A DNA stretch of 45,454 nt, taken from positions 1 to 45,454 of the forward strand of contig CANKUB010000026.1 in the NCBI GenBank assembly GCA_947486575.1, given 5' to 3'. The number at the start of each line of letters is the position of its first letter. Position 1 is the first letter of the stretch. Under the pieces are notes generated by a model. The model had not been told where the DNA came from and made no database searches. It saw nothing but the letters and a program-made list of their open reading frames with translations. Positions 35,564 to 44,510 of this stretch are shown piece by piece. The position numbers and the translations under genes were made by a program. The DNA is from Betaproteobacteria bacterium (GTDB lineage: Bacteria; Pseudomonadota; Gammaproteobacteria; Burkholderiales; SG8-41).

Positions 35564-35961
35564 ACAACACCAATACACCACAAGACCATGATTTAGCAGT
35601 AAAAATTGCAGCCTTACTCAACCAAAGCACGCAGCAACTTGATAGCAAAACCACCGATAAATTGCTCACGGCTCGTAAGGAAGCGCTCGCTCACTTTCAG
35701 GAAAAGCCAGCGCGCGCTTGGGAAATTTCGATGGCGGGTGGTTTAAGCCGTATGGTGGAGCCATTTAACTTCAGCTTACGGGCCGGGTTTGTGCTGCTGG
35801 CGTTGCTGGTGTCACTCGTCGGTGTGGTGAGTTGGCACACCTTCAGCCAGCCAGTCAGTGAAATCGCAGAAATTGACGAAGGCCTGCTCACCGACGAGTT
35901 GCCGATCAACGCCTATCTGGATAAAGGTTTCGAGTCGTGGTTAAAACGGCCCTCACCCTGA
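35560..35961 (+). CDS. DUF3619 family single-pass membrane protein
   Basis: The 133-residue protein has a cytoplasmic N-terminal half (about 1-70) with LAVKIAALLNQSTQQLDSKTTDKLLTARKEAL. A single hydrophobic helix (FVLLALLVSLVGVVSWH, about 87-103) and a short outer part follow, with EIDEGLLTDELPINAYLDKGFESWL typical of DUF3619. The topology and coupling to an ECF sigma gene resemble membrane anti-sigma factors, but no ZAS zinc motif is present. A role in holding the sigma factor is inference. Confidence 0.85.
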   Translation: MNNTNTPQDHDLAVKIAALLNQSTQQLDSKTTDKLLTARKEALAHFQEKPARAWEISMAGGLSRMVEPFNFSLRAGFVLLALLVSLVGVVSWHTFSQPVSEIAEIDEGLLTDELPINAYLDKGFESWLKRPSP

Positions 35962-36368
35962 TTGTTGGCCTGTTGCTCTCGTTTGCCGCCGCCGCGCAGC
36001 AAACGCAAAGCGACACGGCCAAGCTCAAAACTCCGCGCCCGCTGTGGAGCGAACTATCGCCCAAGCAGCAGGCCGTGCTTGCGCCCTTGGCTGCTGAGTG
36101 GGACAGACTCGACACCACGCGCCGCAAAAAATGGGTCACCATCGCCAATCGTTTTCCAAAAATGAAGCCGGATGAACAAGTGCGCCTGCAACGGCGTATG
36201 CAGGCATGGGCCGCACTCACTCCTGATCAACGCCGCGTCGCGCGTGACAACTACAAGGCGCTGCGCCAGCTACCCCGCCCGCAACCCGGCGAATTGCGGC
36301 AAAAGTGGGAACAGCAAAAGCAGTCACCCATACCGGAAGCCGCTACGAGCGACGCCCCCGGCAAGTGA
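35937..36368 (+). CDS. DUF3106 family secreted protein
   Basis: GTG 35937 starts a 143-residue protein with a signal peptide (about 1-20, ending AAAAQQ). A DUF3106 core follows: W-x2-LSPKQQAVLAPLAAEWDRLDTTRRKKWVTIANRFPKMKPDEQVRLQRRMQAWAALTPDQRRVARDNYKAL, rich in Trp and Arg heptad-like repeats. It is probably a periplasmic helical protein similar in appearance to LTXXQ/CpxP-type sensors. It overlaps DUF3619 by 25 nt and RDD by four, so the operon is tightly coupled. Confidence 0.85.
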   Translation: MVKTALTLIVGLLLSFAAAAQQTQSDTAKLKTPRPLWSELSPKQQAVLAPLAAEWDRLDTTRRKKWVTIANRFPKMKPDEQVRLQRRMQAWAALTPDQRRVARDNYKALRQLPRPQPGELRQKWEQQKQSPIPEAATSDAPGK

Positions 36369-36784
36369 TTTCCGGCACGACCGCCCCACTGAAGCGGCGG
36401 CTGCTCGGCCTCATCTACGAAGCCTTGATACTTGCTGCCATCCTGCTGGCCGCAGCACTGCCTGCTGTAATGCTCACACGCACGTGGGAGCCTGCACTGG
36501 CGCGCGCAACCTTGCAAACGTGGATCATCATCGCCTGCGGCGGTTTTTATGTGTGGCAATGGAGCGGTGCAGGCCAAACACTGCCGATGAAAACGTGGAG
36601 GCTCCGACTGATTTCCATAGACGGATCACCAGTGAATCACGCACGTGCCGTATTACGCTACGCCTGCGCGCTATTGAGCCTCCCCCTTTTGGGACTGGGC
36701 TACGCCTGGGCGCTGGTGGATCGCGACGGACAGTTTTTGCATGACCGGCTGGCGGGTACCAGGCTCGTCACGCACATCGCTTGA
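36365..36784 (+). CDS. RDD family membrane protein
   Basis: GTG 36365 overlaps the DUF3106 stop (GTGA) and gives 139 residues. Typical RDD features are KRRLLGLIYEALILAAIL (the R of the first RDD block), WQWSGAGQTLPMKTWRLRLI and ALVDRDGQFLHDRLAGTRLV near the end, with three membrane helices. Function is unknown; some RDD proteins are ion exchangers. A longer frame to 36305 lies within DUF3106 and is not favoured. It ends convergently 22 bp from lptG. Confidence 0.88.
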   Translation: MISGTTAPLKRRLLGLIYEALILAAILLAAALPAVMLTRTWEPALARATLQTWIIIACGGFYVWQWSGAGQTLPMKTWRLRLISIDGSPVNHARAVLRYACALLSLPLLGLGYAWALVDRDGQFLHDRLAGTRLVTHIA

Positions 36785-36806
36785 GCTTCAAAAACTTTTT
36801 TTGCCT

Positions 36807-37880
36807 TCAGCGTCGCTCCTGCCGCCACATCATCAGCATCGCCAGACTCAAGAAAACCGCTGTCGGCAGCAGGGCACTGGCTGGCGCCGGCCACTCATTC
36901 AGCAAGCCCAAATGCGCTGAAAGCTGATTGAGAAAATAAAACGCCAACCCCAGCATGATGCCGGCGAAAATCCGCCCGCCCACGCCGCCCTGACGCCGCT
37001 GAAAATACGCAAACGGCAGCGCCAGCACCATCATCGTCAAAACTGCCAGTGGATAGGTTATTTTGGACCACAGGGCGATTTCATATCTTAATGATTTTTG
37101 CCGGTTCTCCCGCAAATGTTGCGCGAACGAATTCAGGCTCGCCGCCGACATTTGATCGGGCTGCACCAGCAGCACGTTGAGTAGCCGTGGATCGAGCACC
37201 GAATTCCAGATTTCAGACGGCGCTTTGCTGATCTCGGTACGCACTTCGGTGAATGACGTTTTTTGCACACCCGTAAGCAACCACTGACGTTCGCCCTTGA
37301 ACACGCCGCTCTCCGCCGCAATCACGGAACGCAGCCGCGACGATTCGTCGAATTCGTAAATGCGTATGCCTTTCAATTGACCGTCAGCAGTCACTTCACG
37401 CACATTCAGAAAACTTTTGTCGTCTTTCAACCACAAACCCGAACGAAACTCCTGCGCGATAATGCCGGTAATCGCCTGCGACCGAAAGCGTTGCGCCAGT
37501 TGTTCAGCCACCGGCCCCACGTACTCGCCAAACACAAACGTCAGCGCGGCAAACAACAGCCCCGCCGTCAGGATCGTACCGATCATGCGCACCAGTGATA
37601 CACCGGCCGTGCGCATTACCGTGTATTCCGAACTTGCCACCAATTGCGCCAGCGCAAACAAAGTGCCTATGAGCGCCGCAATCGGAAAAATCTCATAGAT
37701 ATGCGCGGGCACCGACAACACCACATGCTGCACAATATGCCGCATGCGATATCCACCACGCCCCAAGTCCTTGATTTCTTCCACCAGATCAAAAAACGCA
37801 AACAGCATCAGCAACGCAATCATCACCATCGCGGTGGCCAGCAGAATCTCGCGCACAATGTAGCGGCGCAGTGTTTTCAC
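36807..37880 (-). CDS. lptG: LPS export ABC transporter permease LptG
   Basis: LptG with LptF forms the inner-membrane channel that extracts lipopolysaccharide for the Lpt bridge. The 357 residues follow the YjgQ plan: three N-terminal helices (LRRYIVREILLATAMVMIALLMLFAFFDLVEEI), a periplasmic jellyroll domain (about 130-260), and three C-terminal helices with PLAVLTMMVLALPFAYFQRRQGGVGGRIFAGIMLGLAFYFLNQL. It follows lptF by one base. No ABC ATPase (lptB) is nearby, as usual. Confidence 0.95.
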   Translation of the reverse strand: MKTLRRYIVREILLATAMVMIALLMLFAFFDLVEEIKDLGRGGYRMRHIVQHVVLSVPAHIYEIFPIAALIGTLFALAQLVASSEYTVMRTAGVSLVRMIGTILTAGLLFAALTFVFGEYVGPVAEQLAQRFRSQAITGIIAQEFRSGLWLKDDKSFLNVREVTADGQLKGIRIYEFDESSRLRSVIAAESGVFKGERQWLLTGVQKTSFTEVRTEISKAPSEIWNSVLDPRLLNVLLVQPDQMSAASLNSFAQHLRENRQKSLRYEIALWSKITYPLAVLTMMVLALPFAYFQRRQGGVGGRIFAGIMLGLAFYFLNQLSAHLGLLNEWPAPASALLPTAVFLSLAMLMMWRQERR

Positions 37881-37881
37881 G

Positions 37882-38964
37882 TTATCGTCCTGTAAACAAG
37901 CGCATCAGCGAATACACGCTGAGTCGCCGGTAGAACATCAGCAGCAGCAGCAGCAACACCACCCCATGCAGCACCAGCAACCCAGGCATCAGTTGCACAC
38001 GGGATTGCGCAATGTACGCCTGAATCACTGACAGCAGATTCACGTAAATCATGTAGACCAAAACCGCCACGATCAGATTGATCGAACGCCCAGCGCGCGG
38101 ATTCACAAACGACAGCGGTATCGCCAGCAACGCCAGCAACAATGCGCTCACGGGCAAACCAATGCGCCAGGTCAGCTCGCCCAGATGACGCGGCTCGCCC
38201 AGAGCAATCAGTTCCGGCGTTTGCAGATTTTTGGTGCCGGGCGCGCGCACCGCCTCCTGCGTCTCCACACGCACCGCGTAGCGCTCGAACTCGGATATCC
38301 GGTAATCCGCCCGCCCCGGCTCGCCCTCGTAACGATAGCCGTTCAGCCCCACCAGAAAGCGATCACCATTGGGCGCCAATTCCTGAAAACCCTGTTTCGC
38401 CACCATCACCGTGGTTTTGCCATTCTGCGTAGAACTGACAAACACATTGGTCACACGATTATCCAAGCCCGACACGGTCTCGACAAAAACCACACGGTCA
38501 GCCTGCCGCGATTCGCGAAACACACCGGCCTGAATCGCCGATGCATCATCGCGGCTATCCAGAGTTTTGCGATAATCTTCCGCCTTGCCGGCGGCCCACG
38601 GCGACAAGCCCAGCGCCAGCACAGCGATGGTCGCCACCAGTGGCACGGCAAACATCAGCACCGGCGCTATCCAGCGTGTAAGGCTTACGCCGCAGGAAAA
38701 CCACACCACCATTTCAGAGTCGCGATAAGCACGGCTTAGCGTCATCAGTACCGCGATGAACAGTGTCAGCGAAAGCAGTGTTGGCAGAAACCCGATCAGC
38801 GTAAACCCTAACAGCGCGATCACGCTGGTCGAGGTGATGGAGCCGCCCGCCGCCAGCGCCAGCAATCGCACCAGTTGCGTGGTGAGCACAATACCCAGCA
38901 ACACCAGAAAAGTTGCCAGTGCGGTGGTCGCCATTTCGCGCAGCAGGGTCTTGTGGAATATCAT
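37882..38964 (-). CDS. lptF: LPS export ABC transporter permease LptF
   Basis: The 360-residue YjgP-family protein starts MIFHKTLLREMATTALATFLVLLGIVLTTQLVRLLA. It has GFLPTLLSLTLFIAVLMTLSRAYRDSEMVVWFSCGVSL (the coupling helix with the SEM segment), a periplasmic domain, and a C-terminal LALLAIPLSFVNPRAGRSINLIVAVLVYMIYVNLLSV block. It is the first gene of the lptF-lptG pair and is divergent from pepA across 98 bp, the standard betaproteobacterial layout. Confidence 0.95.
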   Translation of the reverse strand: MIFHKTLLREMATTALATFLVLLGIVLTTQLVRLLALAAGGSITSTSVIALLGFTLIGFLPTLLSLTLFIAVLMTLSRAYRDSEMVVWFSCGVSLTRWIAPVLMFAVPLVATIAVLALGLSPWAAGKAEDYRKTLDSRDDASAIQAGVFRESRQADRVVFVETVSGLDNRVTNVFVSSTQNGKTTVMVAKQGFQELAPNGDRFLVGLNGYRYEGEPGRADYRISEFERYAVRVETQEAVRAPGTKNLQTPELIALGEPRHLGELTWRIGLPVSALLLALLAIPLSFVNPRAGRSINLIVAVLVYMIYVNLLSVIQAYIAQSRVQLMPGLLVLHGVVLLLLLLMFYRRLSVYSLMRLFTGR

Positions 38965-38982
38965 GCGGGCGCTCGGGTGATT

Positions 38983-39011
38983 TTGCTTTTCACGGGAAAA
39001 CCGCCGATAAT
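38983..39011 (+). promoter_or_regulatory. Candidate sigma-70 promoter of pepA
   Basis: TTGCTT (38983-38988), 17-nt spacer, GATAAT (39006-39011), five of six at the -10. The coding start is at 39063. Confidence 0.55.
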
Positions 39012-39062
39012 CAAACTTCTATCGTCGCTGGTTTTTCGCAGAATTTTGCTGAGGAGTGTCAC

Positions 39063-40556
39063 GTGGAATTTAGCACAAAAAGTATTGCGCCGGGTTCAAC
39101 CAAATCCGGCTGCGTCATTGTTGGCGTGTTTGAAACCGGCAAACTTTCTGCCCCGGCCGCAGCACTCGACCGCGCCGCGAAGGGCGCGCTCGCCAAAGCC
39201 ATCAAAAGCGGCGACATGACCGGTCGCGCAGGCACCACGTTGCTGCTGCATGGCGTTGCCCACATTGCTTGCGAACGCGTGCTGCTGATCGGACTGGGTG
39301 CCGAAAAATCATTCAACGAGAAAGCGTTTCGCAGCGCGCTCACTACGGCCTTGCGCGCCGTAAATGCCACAGGGGCTGCAACCGCTGAAATTCATCTCAC
39401 CGCGCTGGCTGCGGGCACCTCGGATATCGGCTGGCGCGTCGGACAGTCGGCCACTTTGGCCATCGAGTCTGCGTACCGCTTCGAGCAAATGAAAAGCAAA
39501 AGCGAAAATCTGCCCGCAGCGTTAAAGCAGATCACGCTGACGTATGCGCAAGCCAGCGAACGCAAAGACGCGGAACGCGGACTCGCGCAGGGCATTGCAC
39601 TCGGTCACGGCATGAGCTTCGCCAAAGACCTGGGCAATCTGCCAGGCAACGTTTGCACACCGGCGTATCTGGCCAAAGCAGCGCAGGCGCTGGGCAAACG
39701 CCACAAACTTAAAGTTAAAGTGCTGGAGCGCGCCGAGATGCAGAAACTCGGCATGGGCTCGCTATTGTCGGTGGCACGCGGCAGCGCTGAACCACCCAAG
39801 CTGATTGTGATTGAATACAACGGCGGCCCAAAAAATCAAAAGCCCGTAGCGCTGGTAGGCAAAGGTGTCACCTTCGACACCGGCGGCACCTCGCTCAAGC
39901 CCGCCGGCGAAATGGATGAAATGAAATACGACATGAGCGGCGCGGGCAGCGTGTTGGGCACGCTCAAGGCCATCGCCGAAATGCGATTGCCTATCAACGT
40001 GGTGGGCATCATCCCCGCCACTGAAAACATGCCGGGCAGCCGTGCCACAAAGCCCGGCGATATTGTCAAAACCATGTCGGGTCTGACGGTGGAAATTCTG
40101 AACACCGACTCCGAAGGTCGCTTGATACTGTGCGATGCGCTCACCTATGCCGAACGCTACGAACCGTCGGCCGTGATCGATATCGCCACACTTACCGGCG
40201 CGTGTGTGATCGCACTCGGCCACGTGGTCAGCGGCTTATTCGCCAACGACGATGCGCTGGCAAAAGAAGTGCTCGCCGCTGGTGAAGCCTCGCAAGACCG
40301 CGCATGGCATCTGCCGCTGCACGACGAATATCAGGAGCAACTCAAAAGTAATTTCGCGGATTTCGCCAACATCGGCGGACGTCCGGCGGGCGCGGTAACA
40401 GCCGCGTGTTACCTCTCGCGATTCACCAAAAAATTCAAGTGGGTGCATCTGGACGTGGCTGGTACAGCGTGGAAATCCGGCAAGGAAAAAGGCTCTACTG
40501 GGCGCCCAGTGCCACTGCTAACGCAGTTTTTGATTGCTCGCGCCAGCAATCGATAG
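39063..40556 (+). CDS. pepA: Leucyl aminopeptidase (M17)
   Basis: Cytosolic hexameric zinc/manganese aminopeptidase, 497 residues from GTG 39063 with AGGAG six bases upstream. Metal and active-site segments are KGVTFDTGGTSLKPAGEMDEMKYDMSGA and NTDSEGRLILCDALTYAE, where serine replaces the usual alanine in NTDAEGRL, which should not affect catalysis. PSAVIDIATLTGACVIALG follows. An in-frame upstream extension to 38913 lies in lptF and the promoter and is rejected. Confidence 0.97.
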   Translation: MEFSTKSIAPGSTKSGCVIVGVFETGKLSAPAAALDRAAKGALAKAIKSGDMTGRAGTTLLLHGVAHIACERVLLIGLGAEKSFNEKAFRSALTTALRAVNATGAATAEIHLTALAAGTSDIGWRVGQSATLAIESAYRFEQMKSKSENLPAALKQITLTYAQASERKDAERGLAQGIALGHGMSFAKDLGNLPGNVCTPAYLAKAAQALGKRHKLKVKVLERAEMQKLGMGSLLSVARGSAEPPKLIVIEYNGGPKNQKPVALVGKGVTFDTGGTSLKPAGEMDEMKYDMSGAGSVLGTLKAIAEMRLPINVVGIIPATENMPGSRATKPGDIVKTMSGLTVEILNTDSEGRLILCDALTYAERYEPSAVIDIATLTGACVIALGHVVSGLFANDDALAKEVLAAGEASQDRAWHLPLHDEYQEQLKSNFADFANIGGRPAGAVTAACYLSRFTKKFKWVHLDVAGTAWKSGKEKGSTGRPVPLLTQFLIARASNR

Positions 40557-40568
40557 CCGATAATTAAA

Positions 40569-40588
40569 TCAATAAAAACAAATACTTA
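40569..40588 (+). repeat. AT-rich interspersed element, copy 7
   Basis: TCAATAAAAACAAATACTTA in the 46-bp gap between pepA and holC, 14 bp before the holC GTG. Confidence 0.85.
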
Positions 40589-40602
40589 TTTAACATCCCC
40601 TT

Positions 40603-41040
40603 GTGACACAGATCGACTTCTACACCCACGTCGGCAACAAGCTCAACATCGCCTGCCGACTGGCGGCGAAGGCGCATGCGCAGGGTTTGCGCGTGGCGGT
40701 ATTGTGCCCTGATGCCGCCAGCGCACAAGCGTTTGACCGCTTGCTCTGGACAAGCGCTCCGCTCACCTTTGTGCCGCATTGCAGTGCTACGCACGCGCTC
40801 GCCGCGCGCACGCCCGTGGTGATCGATCACGAGGATATTGTGACTACGGATACCACGCACGATGACGTACTGCTCAATCTGCGCGATGCGTGGCCACCGG
40901 TGTTCAGCCGCTTTCAGCGCCTGATCGAAATTGTCAGTGACGACGAAGCGGATCGATCCACTGCTCGCACGCGATTCAAGTTTTATCGTGATCGTGGCTA
41001 TGAAATCCGCACCCACGATTTATCCAGCGCGCAAGCGTAG
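40603..41040 (+). CDS. holC: DNA polymerase III chi subunit
   Basis: HolC (chi) links the clamp loader to SSB. The 145-residue protein has the family start TQIDFYTHVGNKLNIACRLAAKAHAQG, the middle LLWTSAPLTFVPHC, TPVVIDHED and a C-terminal FKFYRDRGYEIRTHDLS. GTG 40603 has no Shine-Dalgarno, and an AT-rich element precedes it. Order pepA-holC-valS is standard. Confidence 0.94.
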   Translation: MTQIDFYTHVGNKLNIACRLAAKAHAQGLRVAVLCPDAASAQAFDRLLWTSAPLTFVPHCSATHALAARTPVVIDHEDIVTTDTTHDDVLLNLRDAWPPVFSRFQRLIEIVSDDEADRSTARTRFKFYRDRGYEIRTHDLSSAQA

Positions 41041-41049
41041 TTCGCAGCG

Positions 41050-41631
41050 ATGGCTGAAAACGCAGATCAGGATCATGATAGCGACAGTGCTGATATCCTC
41101 GCACGCGCCGACGCGCTGATTGGCCGCCACAAGCCGCCACCGCTGCAAGGCACGGCACAAGTTGCCAGCGCAATGCCCGCCCCCTCGCCGGCCACAAACG
41201 CCGCCACTGAATCCTTCGACGACGACATACCGTTACTGACCGATGTTGCGCTGCCGGTTCCCGCGATCATAACTGCCGCGAGTCAGTCTGCGCCACCACA
41301 TGCCGAGGTGATATCGCGTGTGCAGAATCAAAACATGGAGCACACCGCGTATTTGCGCGTGATGTCCCAGGTTGATGATCGCATCACCAATGTCGTCAAG
41401 CAGCGCGTCATGCCCGAAATCGGCTCGGCGCTCGATCAAGCGCTGGCGCGCATCACCGACGACCTAAAGGCCAGCATCGGCGACATGGTGCGCAACTCGG
41501 TGCAGGAAACCTTGCGTAGCCACCTTGGTGCGCACCTCACGCAACTTGCTGCATTGCCCAAGCCGGAGAGCACGGCCGCCTCCGGTATAATAGCCATCCC
41601 TCCTGTTACACCTTCCGTCCCCAGCAAATCA
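41050..41631 (+). other. N-terminal extension of ValS, resembling the separate small protein between holC and valS
   Basis: These 194 residues begin acidic ([33 protein letters not shown]), pass through a Pro/Ala-rich low-complexity part, and include a helical region (about 103-165) with [40 protein letters not shown]. The [11 protein letters not shown] and VxxRITxxVxxxVMPxI patterns are like the small hypothetical proteins often encoded at this place in betaproteobacteria. No aminoacyl-tRNA synthetase feature is present. Confidence 0.6.
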
Positions 41632-44439
41632 ATGGAACTCGCCAAGAGTTTTGAACCTGCCGCTATTGAAGCGCGCTGGTACCCCGAGTGGGAAAAGAAC
41701 GGCTACTTCAAGGCAGGCACAGACGCCGCGAAGAGCGAAAATTACTGCATTCTGCTGCCGCCGCCGAATGTAACCGGCACGCTGCACATGGGCCACGCGT
41801 TTCAGCACACGCTGATGGATGCGTTAACGCGCTACCACCGTATGTGCGGCAACAACACACTGTGGCAGCCGGGCACGGATCACGCGGGCATAGCCACGCA
41901 AATCGTCGTCGAGCGCCAGCTTGAAGCGCAAAAAGTGTCGCGCCATGACATGGGCCGCGAAAAATTCATCGAGCGCGTGTGGCAATGGAAAGAAGAATCC
42001 GGCTCCACCATCACCCGTCAGATGCGCCGCCTCGGCAGCTCGTGCGACTGGGAACGCGAACGTTTTACCATGGACGAAGGCCTGTCGCGCACGGTGACGG
42101 AAACCTTCGTGCGCATGCACGAAAAAGGTTTGATCTATCGCGGCAAGCGGCTGGTGAATTGGGATCCGGTACTGCAAACCGCTGTATCCGATCTCGAAGT
42201 AGAGTCGGTTGAAGAAGACGGCAAGCTGTGGCACATACGTTATCCCTTCGCGTCACCTGCATCCGGAGACGGATATCTGGTGGTAGCCACCACGCGCCCG
42301 GAAACCATGCTCGGTGACGTGGCGGTAGCGGTAAATCCCGAGGACAAACGCTACACGGCACTGATCGGCAAGAACGTTGTGCTGCCACTCACCGGACGCG
42401 AAATCCCGGTGATTGCCGATGACTATGTTGATGCGGCGTTCGGCACTGGTTGCGTCAAGATTACGCCTGCGCACGACTTCAACGACTATCAGGTCGGCGT
42501 GCGCCACAAACTCGAGCCCATCAGCATTCTCACGCTCAATGCCAAAATCAACGATAACGCGCCCGAAGCCTATCGCGGGCTGGATCGGTTTGAAGCACGC
42601 AAGCGCGTATTGGCCGATCTCGAAGCGCAGGGTCTGCTCGCTGAAACCAAGCCGCACAAGCTGATGGTGCCGCGCTGCGGACGCACCGATGCAATTGTCG
42701 AGCCGATGCTCACCGATCAGTGGTTCGTTCATATGGAGTCACTCGCGCAGCGCGGGCTGGACGCTGTGTCGCTGGGCCAAATCAAGTTTGTCCCTGAAAA
42801 CTGGGCCAATACCTATAACCAATGGCTGACCAATATTCAGGATTGGTGCATCTCGCGGCAACTATGGTGGGGCCATCGTATCCCCGCGTGGTATGACGCC
42901 GAAGGCAATGTTTACGTTGCGCGCAATCTCGAAGAAGCCATCGCCAAATACGACGAAAAATTGCCGGATCGTCTGGAAGCCGGTGAGAAAGTTGAGTCCG
43001 CTCCGCTGCGACAAGATGAAGATGTGCTTGACACCTGGTATTCGTCTGCGCTGTGGCCGTTTTCGACGCTCGACTGGACCCCAGAGTATTCCGGCAAATC
43101 CAACCCGGCGCTGGATCGTTATCTGCCGTCATCGGTGCTGGTCACCGGCTTTGACATTATCTTTTTCTGGGTAGCGCGCATGGTGATGATGACCCTGCAA
43201 TTCACCGATAAAGTGCCGTTCAAGGAAGTGTATGTGCATGGCCTGATTCGCGACGCGGAAGGCCAGAAAATGTCCAAGTCGAAAGGCAATGTGCTCGATC
43301 CGCTCGACATTGTTGACGGCATTACCCTCGATGCGCTGATCGCTAAACGCACAGCGAATTTGATGGATCCGCGCCAGGCGGAAAAGATCACCGCCACCAC
43401 CAAAAAACACTTCCCCGACGGCATCGCGGCGTTCGGCACTGACGCACTGCGCTTCACCTTCGCCAGTCTGGCGTCACCTGGGCGAGATATCAAATTTGAC
43501 CTGCAACGCTGCGATGGCTACCGCAATTTCTGCAACAAACTGTGGAACGCCACCCGCTTTGTGCTGATGAACTGCGACGGCAAGGATGTGGGCCTCGACG
43601 AAACAGCACCTTTGGAGTTTTCTTCTGCAGACCGCTGGATCATCAGCCGCCTGCAACGCGCCGAAGCCGAGGCCGCCAAGGCCTTCAGTGAATATCGTTT
43701 CGACAACCTGTCGCGCGCAATTTACGAACTGGTGTGGGATGAATACTGCGACTGGTATGTTGAGCTGGCCAAAGTGCAAATGCAAAGTGGCAACGAAAGC
43801 CAGCAACGCGCCACGCGCCGCACGCTGGTGCGTGTGCTCGAATCAACGCTGCGGCTGGCACATCCGGTTATTCCGTTTATTACCGAGGAGCTTTGGCAGA
43901 TTGTGTCACCGCTGGCGTCAAAATCGGGTGCATCGATCATGCTGCAAAGCTATCCAAAATCCGAAGTCGCACGCATTGACGAAACCGCCGAACGCGATAT
44001 TGACACCCTGAAGCAGCTCATCAACGCCTGCCGCACGCTGCGCAGCGAAATGAATTTGCAGCCGGGCACAAAAGTGCCGCTGATCGCGCAAGGTGACGCG
44101 GTGCAACTGTCGTCGTATGCGCCGTACATGGCTGCGCTGGCGCGGCTGAGCGACGTGCAAATTGTTGATGTGTTGCCCGAAGCTGATGCACCGGTGTCGA
44201 TCGTCGGCGCTTTCACGCTGATGCTGAAAGTCGAGATCGACAAAGCCGCAGAAAAAGCACGTCTCGAAAAAGAGCATGCGCGCATCGCAGGCGAAATCAG
44301 CAAGGCAAAAGGCAAACTGTCCAATGCCAAATTCGTAGACAAGGCGCCATCGGCAGTAGTCGATCAGGAGCGTGAAAGGCTGGCGAAGTTTGAGGCGACG
44401 CTGGCGGAGATTGATGCGCAACTCGCCAAGCTCACCTAA
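41050..44439 (+). CDS. valS: Valyl-tRNA synthetase, in frame with an N-terminal extension of about 194 residues
   Basis: The frame from ATG 41050 encodes 1129 residues. ValS proper begins near residue 195 (ATG 41632, [22 protein letters not shown]) and has all class I landmarks. These are the HIGH-type [15 protein letters not shown], the CP1 editing domain ([10 protein letters not shown]), [28 protein letters not shown] and a C-terminal coiled-coil arm ([22 protein letters not shown]). That core of 935 residues has normal length. In related genomes the region between holC and valS is usually a separate small gene; here no stop codon separates them. Translation may produce a fusion, the core alone from 41632, or both. 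Confidence 0.93.
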   Translation: MAENADQDHDSDSADILARADALIGRHKPPPLQGTAQVASAMPAPSPATNAATESFDDDIPLLTDVALPVPAIITAASQSAPPHAEVISRVQNQNMEHTAYLRVMSQVDDRITNVVKQRVMPEIGSALDQALARITDDLKASIGDMVRNSVQETLRSHLGAHLTQLAALPKPESTAASGIIAIPPVTPSVPSKSMELAKSFEPAAIEARWYPEWEKNGYFKAGTDAAKSENYCILLPPPNVTGTLHMGHAFQHTLMDALTRYHRMCGNNTLWQPGTDHAGIATQIVVERQLEAQKVSRHDMGREKFIERVWQWKEESGSTITRQMRRLGSSCDWERERFTMDEGLSRTVTETFVRMHEKGLIYRGKRLVNWDPVLQTAVSDLEVESVEEDGKLWHIRYPFASPASGDGYLVVATTRPETMLGDVAVAVNPEDKRYTALIGKNVVLPLTGREIPVIADDYVDAAFGTGCVKITPAHDFNDYQVGVRHKLEPISILTLNAKINDNAPEAYRGLDRFEARKRVLADLEAQGLLAETKPHKLMVPRCGRTDAIVEPMLTDQWFVHMESLAQRGLDAVSLGQIKFVPENWANTYNQWLTNIQDWCISRQLWWGHRIPAWYDAEGNVYVARNLEEAIAKYDEKLPDRLEAGEKVESAPLRQDEDVLDTWYSSALWPFSTLDWTPEYSGKSNPALDRYLPSSVLVTGFDIIFFWVARMVMMTLQFTDKVPFKEVYVHGLIRDAEGQKMSKSKGNVLDPLDIVDGITLDALIAKRTANLMDPRQAEKITATTKKHFPDGIAAFGTDALRFTFASLASPGRDIKFDLQRCDGYRNFCNKLWNATRFVLMNCDGKDVGLDETAPLEFSSADRWIISRLQRAEAEAAKAFSEYRFDNLSRAIYELVWDEYCDWYVELAKVQMQSGNESQQRATRRTLVRVLESTLRLAHPVIPFITEELWQIVSPLASKSGASIMLQSYPKSEVARIDETAERDIDTLKQLINACRTLRSEMNLQPGTKVPLIAQGDAVQLSSYAPYMAALARLSDVQIVDVLPEADAPVSIVGAFTLMLKVEIDKAAEKARLEKEHARIAGEISKAKGKLSNAKFVDKAPSAVVDQERERLAKFEATLAEIDAQLAKLT
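41586..41591 (+). promoter_or_regulatory. Perfect TATAAT hexamer just before the ValS core
   Basis: A perfect -10 hexamer lies within the extension, 40 bp upstream of ATG 41632. No TTGACA-like -35 is found at 16-18 nt, so this is a weak promoter candidate by itself. Confidence 0.3.
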
Positions 44440-44451
44440 ATCAATTGCCTT

Positions 44452-44479
44452 TAAGTATTTGTTTTAAAACAATTATTTC
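44452..44479. repeat. AT-rich interspersed element, copy 8, head-to-head double form
   Basis: The left part matches the element on the minus strand (TAAGTATTTGTTTT) and the right part matches it on the plus strand (TTTTAAAACAATTATTT). They are fused through the palindrome GTTTTAAAAC. It lies in the 71-bp gap between valS and the MFS gene. Confidence 0.6.
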
Positions 44480-44510
44480 GTGACGCTTCTGCGCTAATCC
44501 AGACTACCCC

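Noticed and set aside
36785-36806. Bidirectional terminator between the RDD gene and lptG
   Set aside because: Only a run of T residues after an A-rich stretch is present; no convincing stem of useful length.
40569-40588. AT-rich elements as IHF sites or as rho-independent terminators
   Set aside because: The IHF core WATCAANNNNTTR is not matched, and the element has no GC stem; orientation is mixed relative to transcription.
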